From the NCBI GenBank assembly GCA_040387035.1, contig JAZKEN010000032.1:1-64000 (forward strand): a stretch of 64,000 nt of DNA. The letters run 5' to 3'. The position numbers were made by a program, and so were the translations under genes. Below, one piece after another: positions 1 to 8,383 of this stretch (position 1 is its first letter; each line of letters opens with the position of its first letter). The notes under the pieces were generated by a model. That model ran no database searches, was not told the origin of the DNA, and was given only the letters and a program-made list of their open reading frames with translations. Source of the DNA: Methylotenera_A sp040387035 (lineage in GTDB: Bacteria > Pseudomonadota > Gammaproteobacteria > Burkholderiales > Methylophilaceae).

Positions 1-88
1 CGCATTGTAAAGTAGCCAACCTGGTCAGATGCGGAAGCAAGCAGCCACAACTATTGAGCAAGTGCCGGGGGTTTGGCTCGCCTCCTCC
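1..88 (+). ncRNA. ffs: Signal recognition particle RNA (4.5S), 5' end outside window
   Basis: The stretch at about 23-46 carries the conserved apical domain of bacterial SRP RNA: GGTCAG, then a GGAA tetraloop, then AAGCAGCC. Compared with the remembered E. coli 4.5S RNA, the pairs next to the tetraloop are changed on both sides (TGC-GGAA-GCA), which is compensatory and argues for a real RNA helix. The return strand (GTGCCGGG and following) runs to about 88. The 5' strand is cut off by the window edge, so the true start is not visible. Placement just upstream of dnaX-ybaB-recR is a common arrangement. The RNA binds Ffh and targets membrane proteins to the translocon. Confidence 0.85.
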
Positions 89-273
89 AAAAAAATCCAT
101 TTTAATAAAGCATCTGCAGCGTTGCGCGCTACTCCAAATCCTCATGTACTTGATGTACATTCCGGTTTATGCGCTCCGTACGCCTTGCATCTGCATTATT
201 TAAATGAATTTTTGGCAGCATAGTATACATTTTAACTTAGACGAAATTCAATTTTTAAGCTAAAGTCTCGCTT

Positions 274-1947
274 ATGTCATATCTCGTTTTAGCACGTAAA
301 TACCGCCCCAAATCGTTTGATACTTTAGTTGGTCAGCCGCATGTAGTGCGCGCATTGACTAATGCGCTGACACAGCAGCGTTTGCATCATGCTTACTTAT
401 TTACCGGTACACGCGGCGTAGGTAAAACGACGATTGCGCGTATCTTGGCCAAGTCATTAAATTGCGAAACCGGCATCACAGCAACGCCCTGCGGCGTATG
501 CAATGCTTGTACCGAAATCGATCGTGGCCGTTTTGTGGATTTGCTGGAAGTCGATGCGGCATCCAACACGCAAGTAGACGCCATGCGCGAACTGCTGGAT
601 AACGCACAATACGCGCCTACCGTGGGCCGTTTTAAAGTGTACATCATCGATGAAGTGCACATGCTGTCTAAAAGTGCCTTCAATGCCATGCTTAAAACGC
701 TGGAAGAGCCTCCAGCACACGTTAAATTTATCCTGGCTACCACTGACCCTCAAAAAGTACCGGTGACCGTACTATCGCGCTGTTTGCAATTTAATTTGCG
801 CCAGATGGCTGGCATTACCATTTCCGAGCATTTACAAAATGTTCTTGGCCAAGAAAATATCAGTTTTGAGCCGGCCGCTATCCACCTGATTTCACGTGCC
901 GCCGCAGGCTCTATGCGCGATGCCTTGTCATTGACCGACCAGGCGATTGCCTATGGCAACCAGACGGTGAATGAAGCAGAGGTGCGCAGCATGTTGGGTG
1001 CCATCGACCAATCGTATTTATATGACATTTTGCAGGCCCTAATCGATCAAGATGGGGCCGCCCTGATTGAAAAAGCGCAGGCCATGCAGATGCGCAATAT
1101 TGCATTTGAAGCCGCGCTAAATGACCTGGCCAATATTTTGCATCAAATTGCCATCATACAAACCGTGCCTGGCAGCATGGCTGACGACCACCCGGAGCGC
1201 AACCTGCTTATAGGTTTAGCACAAAAATTAAATGCGGAAACCCTGCAACTGTATTATCAAATCGCCTTATTAGGCCGCAGGGATATTGGCTTAGCGCCAG
1301 ATGAGTACGCTGGCTTTACCATGAGTTTGCTACGTATGCTGGCCTTTACGCCTAGCGAAAAAGTATCTGAAAAGCTGACCACACCCGCCCCCATTATCAA
1401 TAGGCCGCTAACCACACCAGCAAGCAATGCGCAGGCAAATATAAAAGTGGAGATTGCACCCAGTGAACCAGCAGTAGTGACGCAAACTATTGCAACGCCT
1501 GTAGAATCGATTGCTGAGCCTGCCGCAATCGAAACCAGCACTGAAAATACGGCACAAAGTTTTGACGGCAACTGGCGTGCCCTGGTTGAAAAAAGTTTAA
1601 AGCTTGGCCTTGCCCGTGCCTTGGCACAAAACTGTGAAATGATCAGCTACGATGAAAACAGTATTAATCTAAGGGTAGCCGCGAGCAATAAACATTTAGT
1701 CAGCGCGAGCTATCAGGAAAAATTATCCAGCGCCATCAACCAGCATTTTGGTAAGCGCATCAAGCTGAGTGTAGAAATCAGTGGCGAAGCCCATATTGAA
1801 ATCAATACGCCAGCCAAACAATCCGCTGTTGAAAAAGCCACTATTCAGTCGTCTGCGGAAGAGTCAATTATGCAAGATAGCTTTGTGAAAGACTTACTCA
1901 GCCAGTTTGACGCAACGATTATCCCCAACAGCATTAAACCCATTTAG
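274..1947 (+). CDS. dnaX: DNA polymerase III subunit gamma/tau
   Basis: This is the clamp-loader ATPase of the replicative polymerase. It loads the beta clamp, and its C-terminal tau part couples polymerase and helicase. The 557-residue product has Walker A GTRGVGKT (45-52), a zinc-knuckle set of cysteines (C64, C73, C76, C79), Walker B ending in DEVH (126-129), a sensor-1 ATTD and the SRC arginine finger (168-170). After about residue 375 comes a Pro/Ala-rich linker and then a tau-like C-terminal domain. It heads a dnaX-ybaB-recR operon, with only 21 bases to ybaB. No clear in-phase slippery heptamer for making gamma was found. The start lacks a strong Shine-Dalgarno, but the N-terminus aligns with the family from residue 1. 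Confidence 0.97.
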   Translation: MSYLVLARKYRPKSFDTLVGQPHVVRALTNALTQQRLHHAYLFTGTRGVGKTTIARILAKSLNCETGITATPCGVCNACTEIDRGRFVDLLEVDAASNTQVDAMRELLDNAQYAPTVGRFKVYIIDEVHMLSKSAFNAMLKTLEEPPAHVKFILATTDPQKVPVTVLSRCLQFNLRQMAGITISEHLQNVLGQENISFEPAAIHLISRAAAGSMRDALSLTDQAIAYGNQTVNEAEVRSMLGAIDQSYLYDILQALIDQDGAALIEKAQAMQMRNIAFEAALNDLANILHQIAIIQTVPGSMADDHPERNLLIGLAQKLNAETLQLYYQIALLGRRDIGLAPDEYAGFTMSLLRMLAFTPSEKVSEKLTTPAPIINRPLTTPASNAQANIKVEIAPSEPAVVTQTIATPVESIAEPAAIETSTENTAQSFDGNWRALVEKSLKLGLARALAQNCEMISYDENSINLRVAASNKHLVSASYQEKLSSAINQHFGKRIKLSVEISGEAHIEINTPAKQSAVEKATIQSSAEESIMQDSFVKDLLSQFDATIIPNSIKPI

Positions 1948-1968
1948 TTAATACGATAGGAGCACAAT

Positions 1969-2277
1969 ATGATGAAAGGTGGCATGGGCAATATGATGAA
2001 GCAAGCCCAGCAAATGCAAGCCAATATGCAAAAAGCGCAAGCAGAATTAGCCGAAACTTTGGTAGAAGGCGTTGCCAGCAGCGGCCTGGTAAAAATCAGC
2101 ATGACCTGTAACAACGTTGTGAAGCGCGTCACGATAGATGACTCTGCAATGGATGACCGCGAAACTTTAGAAGACTTATTGCTGATTGCGTTAAATGACG
2201 CAAGAGCCAAAGCAGAAGCGACTTCATCTGCGCGCATGAGTGGCATGATGCCGGCAGGTTTTAAATTACCGTTTTAA
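1969..2277 (+). CDS. ybaB: YbaB/EbfC family nucleoid-associated protein
   Basis: This small, 102-residue DNA-binding protein dimerises into a tweezer-like shape in characterised homologues and is thought to help organise the nucleoid or aid DNA repair. The Met/Gln/Lys-rich start (GGMGNMMKQAQQMQ) and the length are typical of the family. A good Shine-Dalgarno (AGGAG) lies just before the ATG. It sits between dnaX and recR, its conserved place in many proteobacteria. Its exact function here is inferred from the family only. Confidence 0.95.
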   Translation: MMKGGMGNMMKQAQQMQANMQKAQAELAETLVEGVASSGLVKISMTCNNVVKRVTIDDSAMDDRETLEDLLLIALNDARAKAEATSSARMSGMMPAGFKLPF

Positions 2278-2293
2278 GTTTTCCCCACAGGTT

Positions 2294-2322
2294 TCGTCAT
2301 TCCCGCGCAGGCGGGAATCCAG
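2294..2322 (+). repeat. REP-like palindromic repeat, copy 1
   Basis: A 29-base unit lies between ybaB and recR. Its core can fold as a hairpin (ATTCCCGC / GCGGGAAT around GCAG). The same 29 bases occur in exact reverse complement at 28708-28736. About 60 bases downstream (around 2363-2390) a weaker inverted relative of the unit can be seen (GCCTGGA and CCTGCGC are kept), so the locus may be a two-unit BIME-like element. This family of REP sequences, with GTCATTCCCGC and GCGGGAATCC, is widespread in proteobacteria. Confidence 0.8.
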
Positions 2323-2408
2323 TCAAGGTGACATTAATTTGAGTAGTTTTAATAAAAGTCATGCTTGCCTGGACAACACCTGCGCTGGTTTAACACTTAA
2401 GAAATGAT

Positions 2409-3005
2409 ATGAAAAACCCTCCCGCACTCGAGCAGTTGATTGATTCGTTACGCTGCCTGCCTGGCGTAGGGCCAAAATCTGCCTTGCGAATGGCGTATTA
2501 CTTGTTGCAACGCGATAGAAAAGGTGCGGCTAAATTAGGCAATAGCCTGGAAAATGCCCTGCAAGTGCTTGGACATTGCACGCTGTGCAATAATTTTTCC
2601 GAAACGCCTATCTGCCCTTTATGTACGTCTGAAAAGCGTGATCCGTCACAATTGTGCGTAGTAGAAATGCCAACCGACTTGATGATGATGGAACAAACGC
2701 AATCATACAATGGTATGTATTTTGTATTGATGGGCCGATTATCACCTCTGGATGGCGTTGGCCCGAAGGAAATCAATTTAGAAAAACTGATTAAGCGCGC
2801 GCAAGATGGCGTGACCCAGGAAGTGATTCTGGCTACCAACTACACGGTTGAAGGCGAAGCCACTGCGCATTACATCAGCGAGCTGCTTAAAACACGCGGC
2901 ATAGCGGTAAGCCGTATCGCACGTGGCCTGCCAATGGGTGGCGAAATTGAATATGTGGATAGCGGCACACTATCGATGGCGTTGCTGGGGCGAAAAAAAC
3001 TTTAA
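2409..3005 (+). CDS. recR: Recombination mediator RecR
   Basis: RecR acts with RecF and RecO to load RecA on SSB-coated DNA during gap repair. The 198-residue protein has the helix-hairpin-helix LPGVGPKSA (17-25), a four-cysteine zinc finger (C57, C60, C69, C72) and a Toprim domain from about residue 80 that opens with CVVEMPTD. Length and domain order are those of the family. It is the third gene of the dnaX operon, separated from ybaB by about 130 bases holding a REP-like repeat. It converges on gph, whose stop lies 44 bases away. Confidence 0.97.
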   Translation: MKNPPALEQLIDSLRCLPGVGPKSALRMAYYLLQRDRKGAAKLGNSLENALQVLGHCTLCNNFSETPICPLCTSEKRDPSQLCVVEMPTDLMMMEQTQSYNGMYFVLMGRLSPLDGVGPKEINLEKLIKRAQDGVTQEVILATNYTVEGEATAHYISELLKTRGIAVSRIARGLPMGGEIEYVDSGTLSMALLGRKKL

Positions 3006-3048
3006 CGCTAAAATCCACCATCCATCGCCAGCATATATAGATAGATGT

Positions 3049-3705
3049 TTAGCTCACATTGATCAATTGCAGTAGATCCATTGGTGCGTCAATGAGTGCA
3101 TCAGCGCCCCATTCCAGTGGCTTATCCGTCACATCAATATAGCCAAATAAAGCCACCACTGTTTTCATACCTGCCGCTTTTCCTGCCTGTACATCACGCT
3201 CTGCATCACCCAGGTAGATGCAGCTTGCAGGATCAACATCCGCTTCTTCACAAGCCAATAAAAGTGTCGCTGGTGAAGGTTTTGGTTGCGGTGCGTCATC
3301 GCCACTGACCACGCAAGCGGCGCGTTTATCCAAATCCATGCTTTTGACCAAAGGCTGCGTAAAACGACGCGGTTTATTGGTGACAATCCCCCACTTTAGC
3401 CCTTTACTTTCAATGGCTTGCAATAGATCGCCCATACCATCCAACAAAACAGGGCTGCGCGTAAAGACGGTATCGTAAATACTTAAATACTCATCGCGCA
3501 TGGCAATAAAATTGGCATCCTTTGGCGTAATGCCAAAGCCCAAACCAAGCAAACCGCGTGAGCCATGCGAGGCAAAAGGCCTGATGGCCGCATCGCTTAG
3601 CGGTGCCCTGCCATGGCGTATAAGTTGAAGATTAAGTGCATGACCTAAATCCGGAGCGGTATCCACCAGCGTACCATCCAGATCGAAAAGAATAGTATCG
3701 ATCAA
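3049..3705 (-). CDS. gph: HAD phosphatase, Gph/MupP type (phosphoglycolate or MurNAc-6-P phosphatase)
   Basis: This is a 218-residue HAD-superfamily phosphatase with motif I FDLDGTLVDT (D8 nucleophile, D10), motif II IVTNK, the motif III lysine in KPSP, and motif IV GDAERD. Its sequence is that of proteins usually named phosphoglycolate phosphatase. It is the last gene of an mtaD-ubiG-gph set. The same three neighbours occur in Pseudomonas (PA3170-PA3172), where the phosphatase is MupP, an N-acetylmuramate-6-phosphate phosphatase of cell-wall recycling, so MupP is a serious alternative. The start is a TTG preceded by AAGGG at 7 bases; an ATG overlapping the ubiG stop is out of frame. Confidence 0.9.
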   Translation of the reverse strand: MIDTILFDLDGTLVDTAPDLGHALNLQLIRHGRAPLSDAAIRPFASHGSRGLLGLGFGITPKDANFIAMRDEYLSIYDTVFTRSPVLLDGMGDLLQAIESKGLKWGIVTNKPRRFTQPLVKSMDLDKRAACVVSGDDAPQPKPSPATLLLACEEADVDPASCIYLGDAERDVQAGKAAGMKTVVALFGYIDVTDKPLEWGADALIDAPMDLLQLINVS

Positions 3706-3708
3706 GCA

Positions 3709-4404
3709 TTAACCCTTAACTGTATGCATCATATAATTCACGGAAACATCGCTATCGAGCCAGTAATGCTTGGTAATGGGGTTATAGCTCATGCCGATCT
3801 GGTGCTGTAGCCTTAAATCGACAGACCGCGTCCAACTAGCCAGTTCTGAAGGTTTGATAAATTTTGCATAATCATGCGTACCGCGCGGCAACATATTCAG
3901 CACATATTCGGCGCCAATCACTGCAAACAAGTAGGCTTTGGGATTGCGATTAATGGTAGAGAAAAACACATGGCCACCCGGCTTAACCAGCTGCGCACAA
4001 GCTTGCACCACGCTAGCCGGGTCGGGCACATGTTCCAGCATTTCCAGGCATGTCACCACGTCATAACTGGCTGGCGCCTCTACGGCCAATTGTTCAACTG
4101 CAATAAGACGATAATCAACGTTAATACCGCTTTCAAGGCTATGCAGTTGCGCCACTTTCAGGGCTTTTTCGCCTAAATCAATGCCAGTGACCTTGGCACC
4201 CTTTTGCGCCATGGATTCACTTAATATACCGCCTCCACAGCCGACATCCAGAACCGTTTTACCGGCTAATGAAACCGCTTGCTCAATATAATTGAGGCGC
4301 AAAGGGTTAATATCATGCAAAGGCTTGAATTCACTGGTTTTATCCCACCATTTGTGGGCTAGCTCACTAAATTTATTCAATTCAGCTGAATCGTAATTGG
4401 ACAT
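3709..4404 (-). CDS. ubiG: Ubiquinone biosynthesis O-methyltransferase UbiG
   Basis: This SAM-dependent enzyme makes both O-methylations in ubiquinone synthesis. The 231-residue protein has the class I methyltransferase motif I VLDVGCGGG (about 52-60), an acidic GIDLGE after strand 2, and the UbiG-typical CLEMLEHVPDP segment near residue 120. Length fits the family. It lies 21 bases downstream of the mtaD-like gene and 3 bases before gph, so the three are probably one transcript. The start sits well on the conserved N-terminus, with residues WWDKTSEFKPLHDINP following shortly after. Confidence 0.95.
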   Translation of the reverse strand: MSNYDSAELNKFSELAHKWWDKTSEFKPLHDINPLRLNYIEQAVSLAGKTVLDVGCGGGILSESMAQKGAKVTGIDLGEKALKVAQLHSLESGINVDYRLIAVEQLAVEAPASYDVVTCLEMLEHVPDPASVVQACAQLVKPGGHVFFSTINRNPKAYLFAVIGAEYVLNMLPRGTHDYAKFIKPSELASWTRSVDLRLQHQIGMSYNPITKHYWLDSDVSVNYMMHTVKG

Positions 4405-4425
4405 AGTTTTCTTTATCTAAAATGG

Positions 4426-5772
4426 TTAGCTAATAGACTTGAACGCATCGAGTTTGGTTTGCCACTTGTTCACAATATCCACCAGTTCTTGCGGTTCGAT
4501 ATTACTGTAAATACCAGCATTGTTGTTTGGCTTATGATACTTCAAATCACCATTCACCCAAACATGGCTTATTTGCTCACGCTCAGCCACATACACCAGG
4601 TGTGAAATTACATCAAAACAAGGTTGCATATTAAAATCGTCTAATTTGACAGCTGTTAAATCGGCTAATTTACCGATCTCAATTGAGCCAATTTCTTCGT
4701 CCATACCAAGCGCCTTGGCCCCATTTATGGTCGCCATTTCTAGCGCTTGATGCGCAGAAACGGCAGTGGCATCGCCACTTATTCCTTTGGCTAATAATGC
4801 GGCAAGCCGCATTTCAGTAAACATATCCAATCGGTTATTACTAGCCGCACCATCCGTGCCCAGACCGATATTAATACCCTGCTTCGCATAATCGGCAATG
4901 GGCGCAATGCCGCTGGCCAGCTTTAGGTTGGAGCTTGGGCAATGCGCAACACTGCATCCATTTTCTGCCAGCATCTGTATTTCTATTGCATTTAAGTGCA
5001 CACAATGGGCAAAGGTAGTCGTAGCACCTAATAAGCCTAACTTGGCCAATCGTGCCAGTGGGCGCATGCCATAAACTTGTTCGCTTTGCGTAATTTCTGC
5101 GATAGTTTCATGCAAGTGCGTGTGTAAGCCTATATTGATCTGCGCACTTAATGTGTTTAACGTTGTAAAAGTCTCATCCGAGACGGTATAAGGCGCGTGT
5201 GGCGCAAAACTAAAGCGGATCAATGGCTCATTTTTTAAGCTATCACGCGTTTGCGTACCTTTGTCGATGTAACTTTCAGCATTATTGGCGTACTGCGTTG
5301 CAAATTCCAGAACAACCAGGCCTAAATTTGCGCGCATGCCTGACTGAACAGCGGCTTCAGCGGCAGCTTCAGGGTAAAAATACATATCATTAAAAGTAGT
5401 GATGCCGCCCCGCAGCATTTCAGCACAAGCCAATAATGTTCCGTCACGTACAAAGTTTGCCGATAGCACTTTCTGTTCGGCTGGCCAGATATGTTGCTCT
5501 AACCAGGGCATTAAGGGTAAATCATCCGCCAAGCCGCGCATCAGATTCATGGCCGCATGGGTATGCAAGTTAATAAAGCCCGGCAACAAAACGTGCTCGC
5601 TTAGTTGAACCACTTCATTCGCTTGATATTGTTGATGCGCCTCTAAGATTGGGTAGATAGCAATAATGACACCGGCATGAATGATTACCGCCTGATGCTC
5701 TAATACAGTGTTTTTAGGGATAATTGGTACTAGCCAACGTGCCTCAATCATTAAATCGATCGCTTGTTTCAT
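4426..5772 (-). CDS. mtaD: TRZ/ATZ family amidohydrolase, probable 5'-methylthioadenosine/SAH deaminase
   Basis: This 448-residue metal-dependent deaminase acts in the cytoplasm, most likely on 5'-methylthioadenosine or S-adenosylhomocysteine. Visible metal-site motifs are NLHTHAAM (HxH), HTHLHE, HCVHLN and the late GLGTDGAASNN aspartate. I start at the ATG at 5770-5772, giving MKQAIDLMIEARW; a 21-residue upstream extension would run back towards the ompA terminator and has no homologous look. The neighbours ubiG and a HAD phosphatase match the Pseudomonas PA3170-PA3172 order, where PA3170 is a methylthioadenosine deaminase. Its promoter should lie between 5772 and the terminator at 5821-5850. 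Other TRZ/ATZ substrates cannot be excluded. Confidence 0.85.
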   Translation of the reverse strand: MKQAIDLMIEARWLVPIIPKNTVLEHQAVIIHAGVIIAIYPILEAHQQYQANEVVQLSEHVLLPGFINLHTHAAMNLMRGLADDLPLMPWLEQHIWPAEQKVLSANFVRDGTLLACAEMLRGGITTFNDMYFYPEAAAEAAVQSGMRANLGLVVLEFATQYANNAESYIDKGTQTRDSLKNEPLIRFSFAPHAPYTVSDETFTTLNTLSAQINIGLHTHLHETIAEITQSEQVYGMRPLARLAKLGLLGATTTFAHCVHLNAIEIQMLAENGCSVAHCPSSNLKLASGIAPIADYAKQGINIGLGTDGAASNNRLDMFTEMRLAALLAKGISGDATAVSAHQALEMATINGAKALGMDEEIGSIEIGKLADLTAVKLDDFNMQPCFDVISHLVYVAEREQISHVWVNGDLKYHKPNNNAGIYSNIEPQELVDIVNKWQTKLDAFKSIS

Positions 5773-5820
5773 GCTGGTATTATAACGACAAAGTAACAGC
5801 CGATTAAAAATAATAGGCAA

Positions 5821-5850
5821 TAAAAAACCCCGCATTAACGGGGTTTTTTA
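5821..5850 (-). terminator. Rho-independent terminator of ompA
   Basis: AAACCCCG and CGGGGTTT pair around a short CATTAA loop, flanked by A-runs on one side and T-runs on the other, so the structure can work in both directions. On the minus strand it lies 27 bases after the ompA stop, where it should end the abundant porin mRNA before the mtaD gene. Confidence 0.9.
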
Positions 5851-5876
5851 TTCGGTTAGAAACTAACTAATTAAAC

Positions 5877-6965
5877 TTAGTTACAACCTACTTCTTTTTT
5901 GCCTTCAGCTTGAATCGTTACACGACGATTTGGTTGTAAGCATGTGATTAGTTTTTGAGTTTTGCTATTACCAGCACACTCAACAACAGGCTCTGACTCA
6001 CCTTTACCAATTGCTTGGATGATAGATTGATCAACACCTTGAGCAGTCAAGTAGTCTCTAACGATGTTAGCACGACGCTCTGAAAGTTTTTGGTTGTATT
6101 CATCAGTACCAAGTCTGTCAGTATGGCCAGTTACGATAACAGCTTTAAACTCAGGGTTTGCTTTGATTTTAGCAGCTGCTTCATCTAGAGCGGCTTTGCC
6201 TTCATCTCTTAAGTTTGCTTTATCAAAAGCAAATAGTTTCTCAGCACCAACAGTAATTGTTTCTACTTGTGGTGTACAAACTACCGGAGCTGGAGCTGGC
6301 TCTGGTGTTGGCTCTGGAGCTGCTGCAATTGGAGCTGGTTCTGGAGTTGGCTCTGCAACTACTGCTGCTGGCGCGCCGAAACGGAAAATAGCACCTAAGT
6401 TAACCAATGTATTACGGATTGTGCCATCAGCGTCAAAATCATTTGTTGATGATTTAGCATCTGACTTGCTCCACTGATGACGTACATCAGCTTGTAAACC
6501 GAATGAATCGCTGAACAAATACTGTAAACCTAAACCTACGTTAGCCATTACTGAAGTTTTAGTCTTGTCACCAATACCAACACCTGAGTAATCAACATTG
6601 TTACGAGCTGCGCCTACACCAGCAAGTAAGAATGGACGGAATTTATCACGGCTAAACATGTACAAAGCGTCTAAACCCAATGTAGTTTGTTTGTATTTAC
6701 CGCTAGCACCGACAATGTCTGTATCTTCATCTAAACGGTTATAACCTAAACGACCTTGTAAATCCCAGCTTGGGCTTAATTCTTTACCAAGACTGATAAA
6801 GCCGCCACGTACACCATTGTCAGCTTCTAGATCGTTATCTGTATGCATGTAGCTTACACCTGGTACAGCATACCAAGCGCCACGGTACATATCTTCAGCT
6901 GATGCTGCGAAAGCTGATAAGCCAAGGGTGGCAACAACAGCTAAGCTAATTAAATTCTTTTTCAT
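5877..6965 (-). CDS. ompA: OmpA family outer-membrane protein
   Basis: This 362-residue envelope protein anchors the outer membrane to peptidoglycan. It has a signal peptide of about 23 residues ending AFAASA, an eight-strand beta-barrel region to about 200, a Pro/Glu/Ala-rich hinge (PTPEPAP repeats, about 205-232), and a C-terminal OmpA domain with GHTDRLGTDEYN and LSERRA carrying the Asp and Arg that bind diaminopimelate. Cysteines near the C-terminus suggest disulphides. It is a single gene with a strong terminator. Its codons are more uniform than in neighbouring genes, as expected for a highly expressed porin. Confidence 0.93.
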   Translation of the reverse strand: MKKNLISLAVVATLGLSAFAASAEDMYRGAWYAVPGVSYMHTDNDLEADNGVRGGFISLGKELSPSWDLQGRLGYNRLDEDTDIVGASGKYKQTTLGLDALYMFSRDKFRPFLLAGVGAARNNVDYSGVGIGDKTKTSVMANVGLGLQYLFSDSFGLQADVRHQWSKSDAKSSTNDFDADGTIRNTLVNLGAIFRFGAPAAVVAEPTPEPAPIAAAPEPTPEPAPAPVVCTPQVETITVGAEKLFAFDKANLRDEGKAALDEAAAKIKANPEFKAVIVTGHTDRLGTDEYNQKLSERRANIVRDYLTAQGVDQSIIQAIGKGESEPVVECAGNSKTQKLITCLQPNRRVTIQAEGKKEVGCN

Positions 6966-7052
6966 TATTAAACTCCTATTAAAAACGTACTTACAAACAA
7001 ATATCTATGAGCGAACTATACTTAAACTATTCTAACTAAGCAACGCTAAACT

Positions 7053-7811
7053 TTAGGATTGACGCGCTAAATCGTTTAATTTGTTGTGTTCTTGCAACAG
7101 TTTTTTTACTTTTACCACTTTATCCATTACTAAAGTCTTATTTCGCGCGTCTGATTCACAAACACCACCTCTAAAACCAATATAGAATGGGCTAGCTTTG
7201 CTTAAAAACTCAATATGTTGTGGTTTCAAAGACCCTGCTACTCCAGATTTTAATGCATTTATTTTGCAGGCTTGTGTAAAAATTTGTAAAGTCTGCACAT
7301 CGCAAATGCTCAGCAAATCCTGCTGCTTGGCGTTGGTGTCTAACATAGCACCATAAAACCCCAATTTGTTAAGCGTTTCAAGTAACTTCAAATCCACTTG
7401 CTGGTCGGCAAAAAACACGGCAACCAGCTTGGCATCTGCTTTCAGTGTGGTCATTTCTCGTAGATCAAACCTTTGCTGCCAGTTTGGAATAGCTTCTAAA
7501 GTGGCAATCGCCACCTTGATAATATCAATATTGATTTCTACCCTTTTTAATATACTACTCATCAGATCATCTAGACTGGCATGATTCTCGCCGACGGTAG
7601 CGCTAATTAAAATGGGTTGAAAGTAAGGGTTGTGCTTTGTATTGATCTGATTGTGCTGTTGCGTTTTGCCCACAATCTGCGCGCTTAAAGCCAAGTCGAG
7701 CGCACCTAATGCGCCGGTTTGCGGATCTTTTAAATCGACAATATCCACACCTGCATTGAGTGCGATCAATGCCTCTTCAACATTTTTTACGCTGACCAGC
7801 AATTGCGTCAT
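7053..7811 (-). CDS. mfnB: (5-formylfuran-3-yl)methyl phosphate synthase MfnB (UPF0264/DUF556)
   Basis: MfnB condenses two glyceraldehyde-3-phosphate molecules into the furan precursor of methanofuran. The 252-residue product starts MTQLLVSVKNVEEAL and carries VDLKDPQTGALGA. Its K28 lines up with the catalytic Lys27 of Methanocaldococcus MJ1099, whose remembered start has the same pattern of small and acidic residues around DVKNPK. A second conserved stretch is LKSGVAGSL. I chose the ATG at 7809-7811, which overlaps the stop of the DUF447 gene (ATGA); a 21-residue upstream extension has no family support. It is the last gene of the H4MPT/methanofuran block, and FhcABCD encoded at 46324-51541 would use the cofactor. 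Confidence 0.88.
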   Translation of the reverse strand: MTQLLVSVKNVEEALIALNAGVDIVDLKDPQTGALGALDLALSAQIVGKTQQHNQINTKHNPYFQPILISATVGENHASLDDLMSSILKRVEINIDIIKVAIATLEAIPNWQQRFDLREMTTLKADAKLVAVFFADQQVDLKLLETLNKLGFYGAMLDTNAKQQDLLSICDVQTLQIFTQACKINALKSGVAGSLKPQHIEFLSKASPFYIGFRGGVCESDARNKTLVMDKVVKVKKLLQEHNKLNDLARQS

Positions 7812-8383
7812 AGTGGCTCTTGCTTTTGCAAACCTGCGTAAAAGTGGTGTACTTTTTCTACCAGCCAAGACCATGCCAGCAATTCGTTTTCACCGGCGGT
7901 TTTATCGATGGCAATTTGCAAATACTGCATTTCTGCAACTATTTTATCCTGCGGCAGCATATGCAAACGACTCACTAGTACAGCCAACTCTAACACAGCC
8001 GCTTGCGCCCGGTTGAATCCTTTAAAAGGACTGTGGTTTTGTGCAAATGTTTTTTGCATCAGCAGCTGCGGCCTGACGGCATCTTCACGCACTTCGATTA
8101 AGGCCAACTCCACATGCTGCAGGCAGCCTGCCAGCCTAAGGCCTTTAATCTGGCTGGCTTGTTGTAAAGCCCACGCCTGTCGGTTGGTTAGCGCTGCTGC
8201 AAATACCCGCACATCGTCGGTCATATTCATCACCGCAACTTTGGTTGCCAGGATATTATCCAAGGTGACGGATGGCTTGTAAGGCGAAATCAGGACATTG
8301 TCACCCTCGTAGCGCACGCCAAAAGGCGCTACATGGGCAACACCCTCTGCATTGATGCTGGTAATAATGGTTTCAAAGATCAT
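7808..8383 (-). CDS. DUF447 domain protein of the H4MPT/methanofuran cluster
   Basis: This 191-residue protein resembles the DUF447 family, which is shared by methanogenic archaea and H4MPT-using bacteria and has a fold related to FMN-binding split barrels. The start MIFETIITSINAEGVAHVAPFG is the family's recognisable N-terminus, with an APFGV segment and NMTDDVRVFA further on. The C-terminal half is helical. The biochemical role is not known to me. It overlaps both neighbours by four bases (8380-8383 and 7808-7811), implying translational coupling with the DHPS-like gene and mfnB and a shared task in making or handling methanofuran or methanopterin. Confidence 0.82.
   Translation of the reverse strand: MIFETIITSINAEGVAHVAPFGVRYEGDNVLISPYKPSVTLDNILATKVAVMNMTDDVRVFAAALTNRQAWALQQASQIKGLRLAGCLQHVELALIEVREDAVRPQLLMQKTFAQNHSPFKGFNRAQAAVLELAVLVSRLHMLPQDKIVAEMQYLQIAIDKTAGENELLAWSWLVEKVHHFYAGLQKQEPL

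Noticed and set aside
29..223. Open frame of 64 codons at the left edge
   Set aside because: It lies across the SRP RNA apical domain and has no ribosome-binding site or family look.
1585..1600. A6G run in dnaX as a possible -1 frameshift site for gamma
   Set aside because: The reading frame cuts the run as AA|AAA|AG, not A|AAA|AAG, so the tandem slip seen in E. coli does not fit. No strong following stem was noticed.
5773..5835. Longer N-terminus of the mtaD-like protein
   Set aside because: The extra 21 residues run into the ompA terminator and do not resemble the family start, while the ATG at 5770-5772 does.
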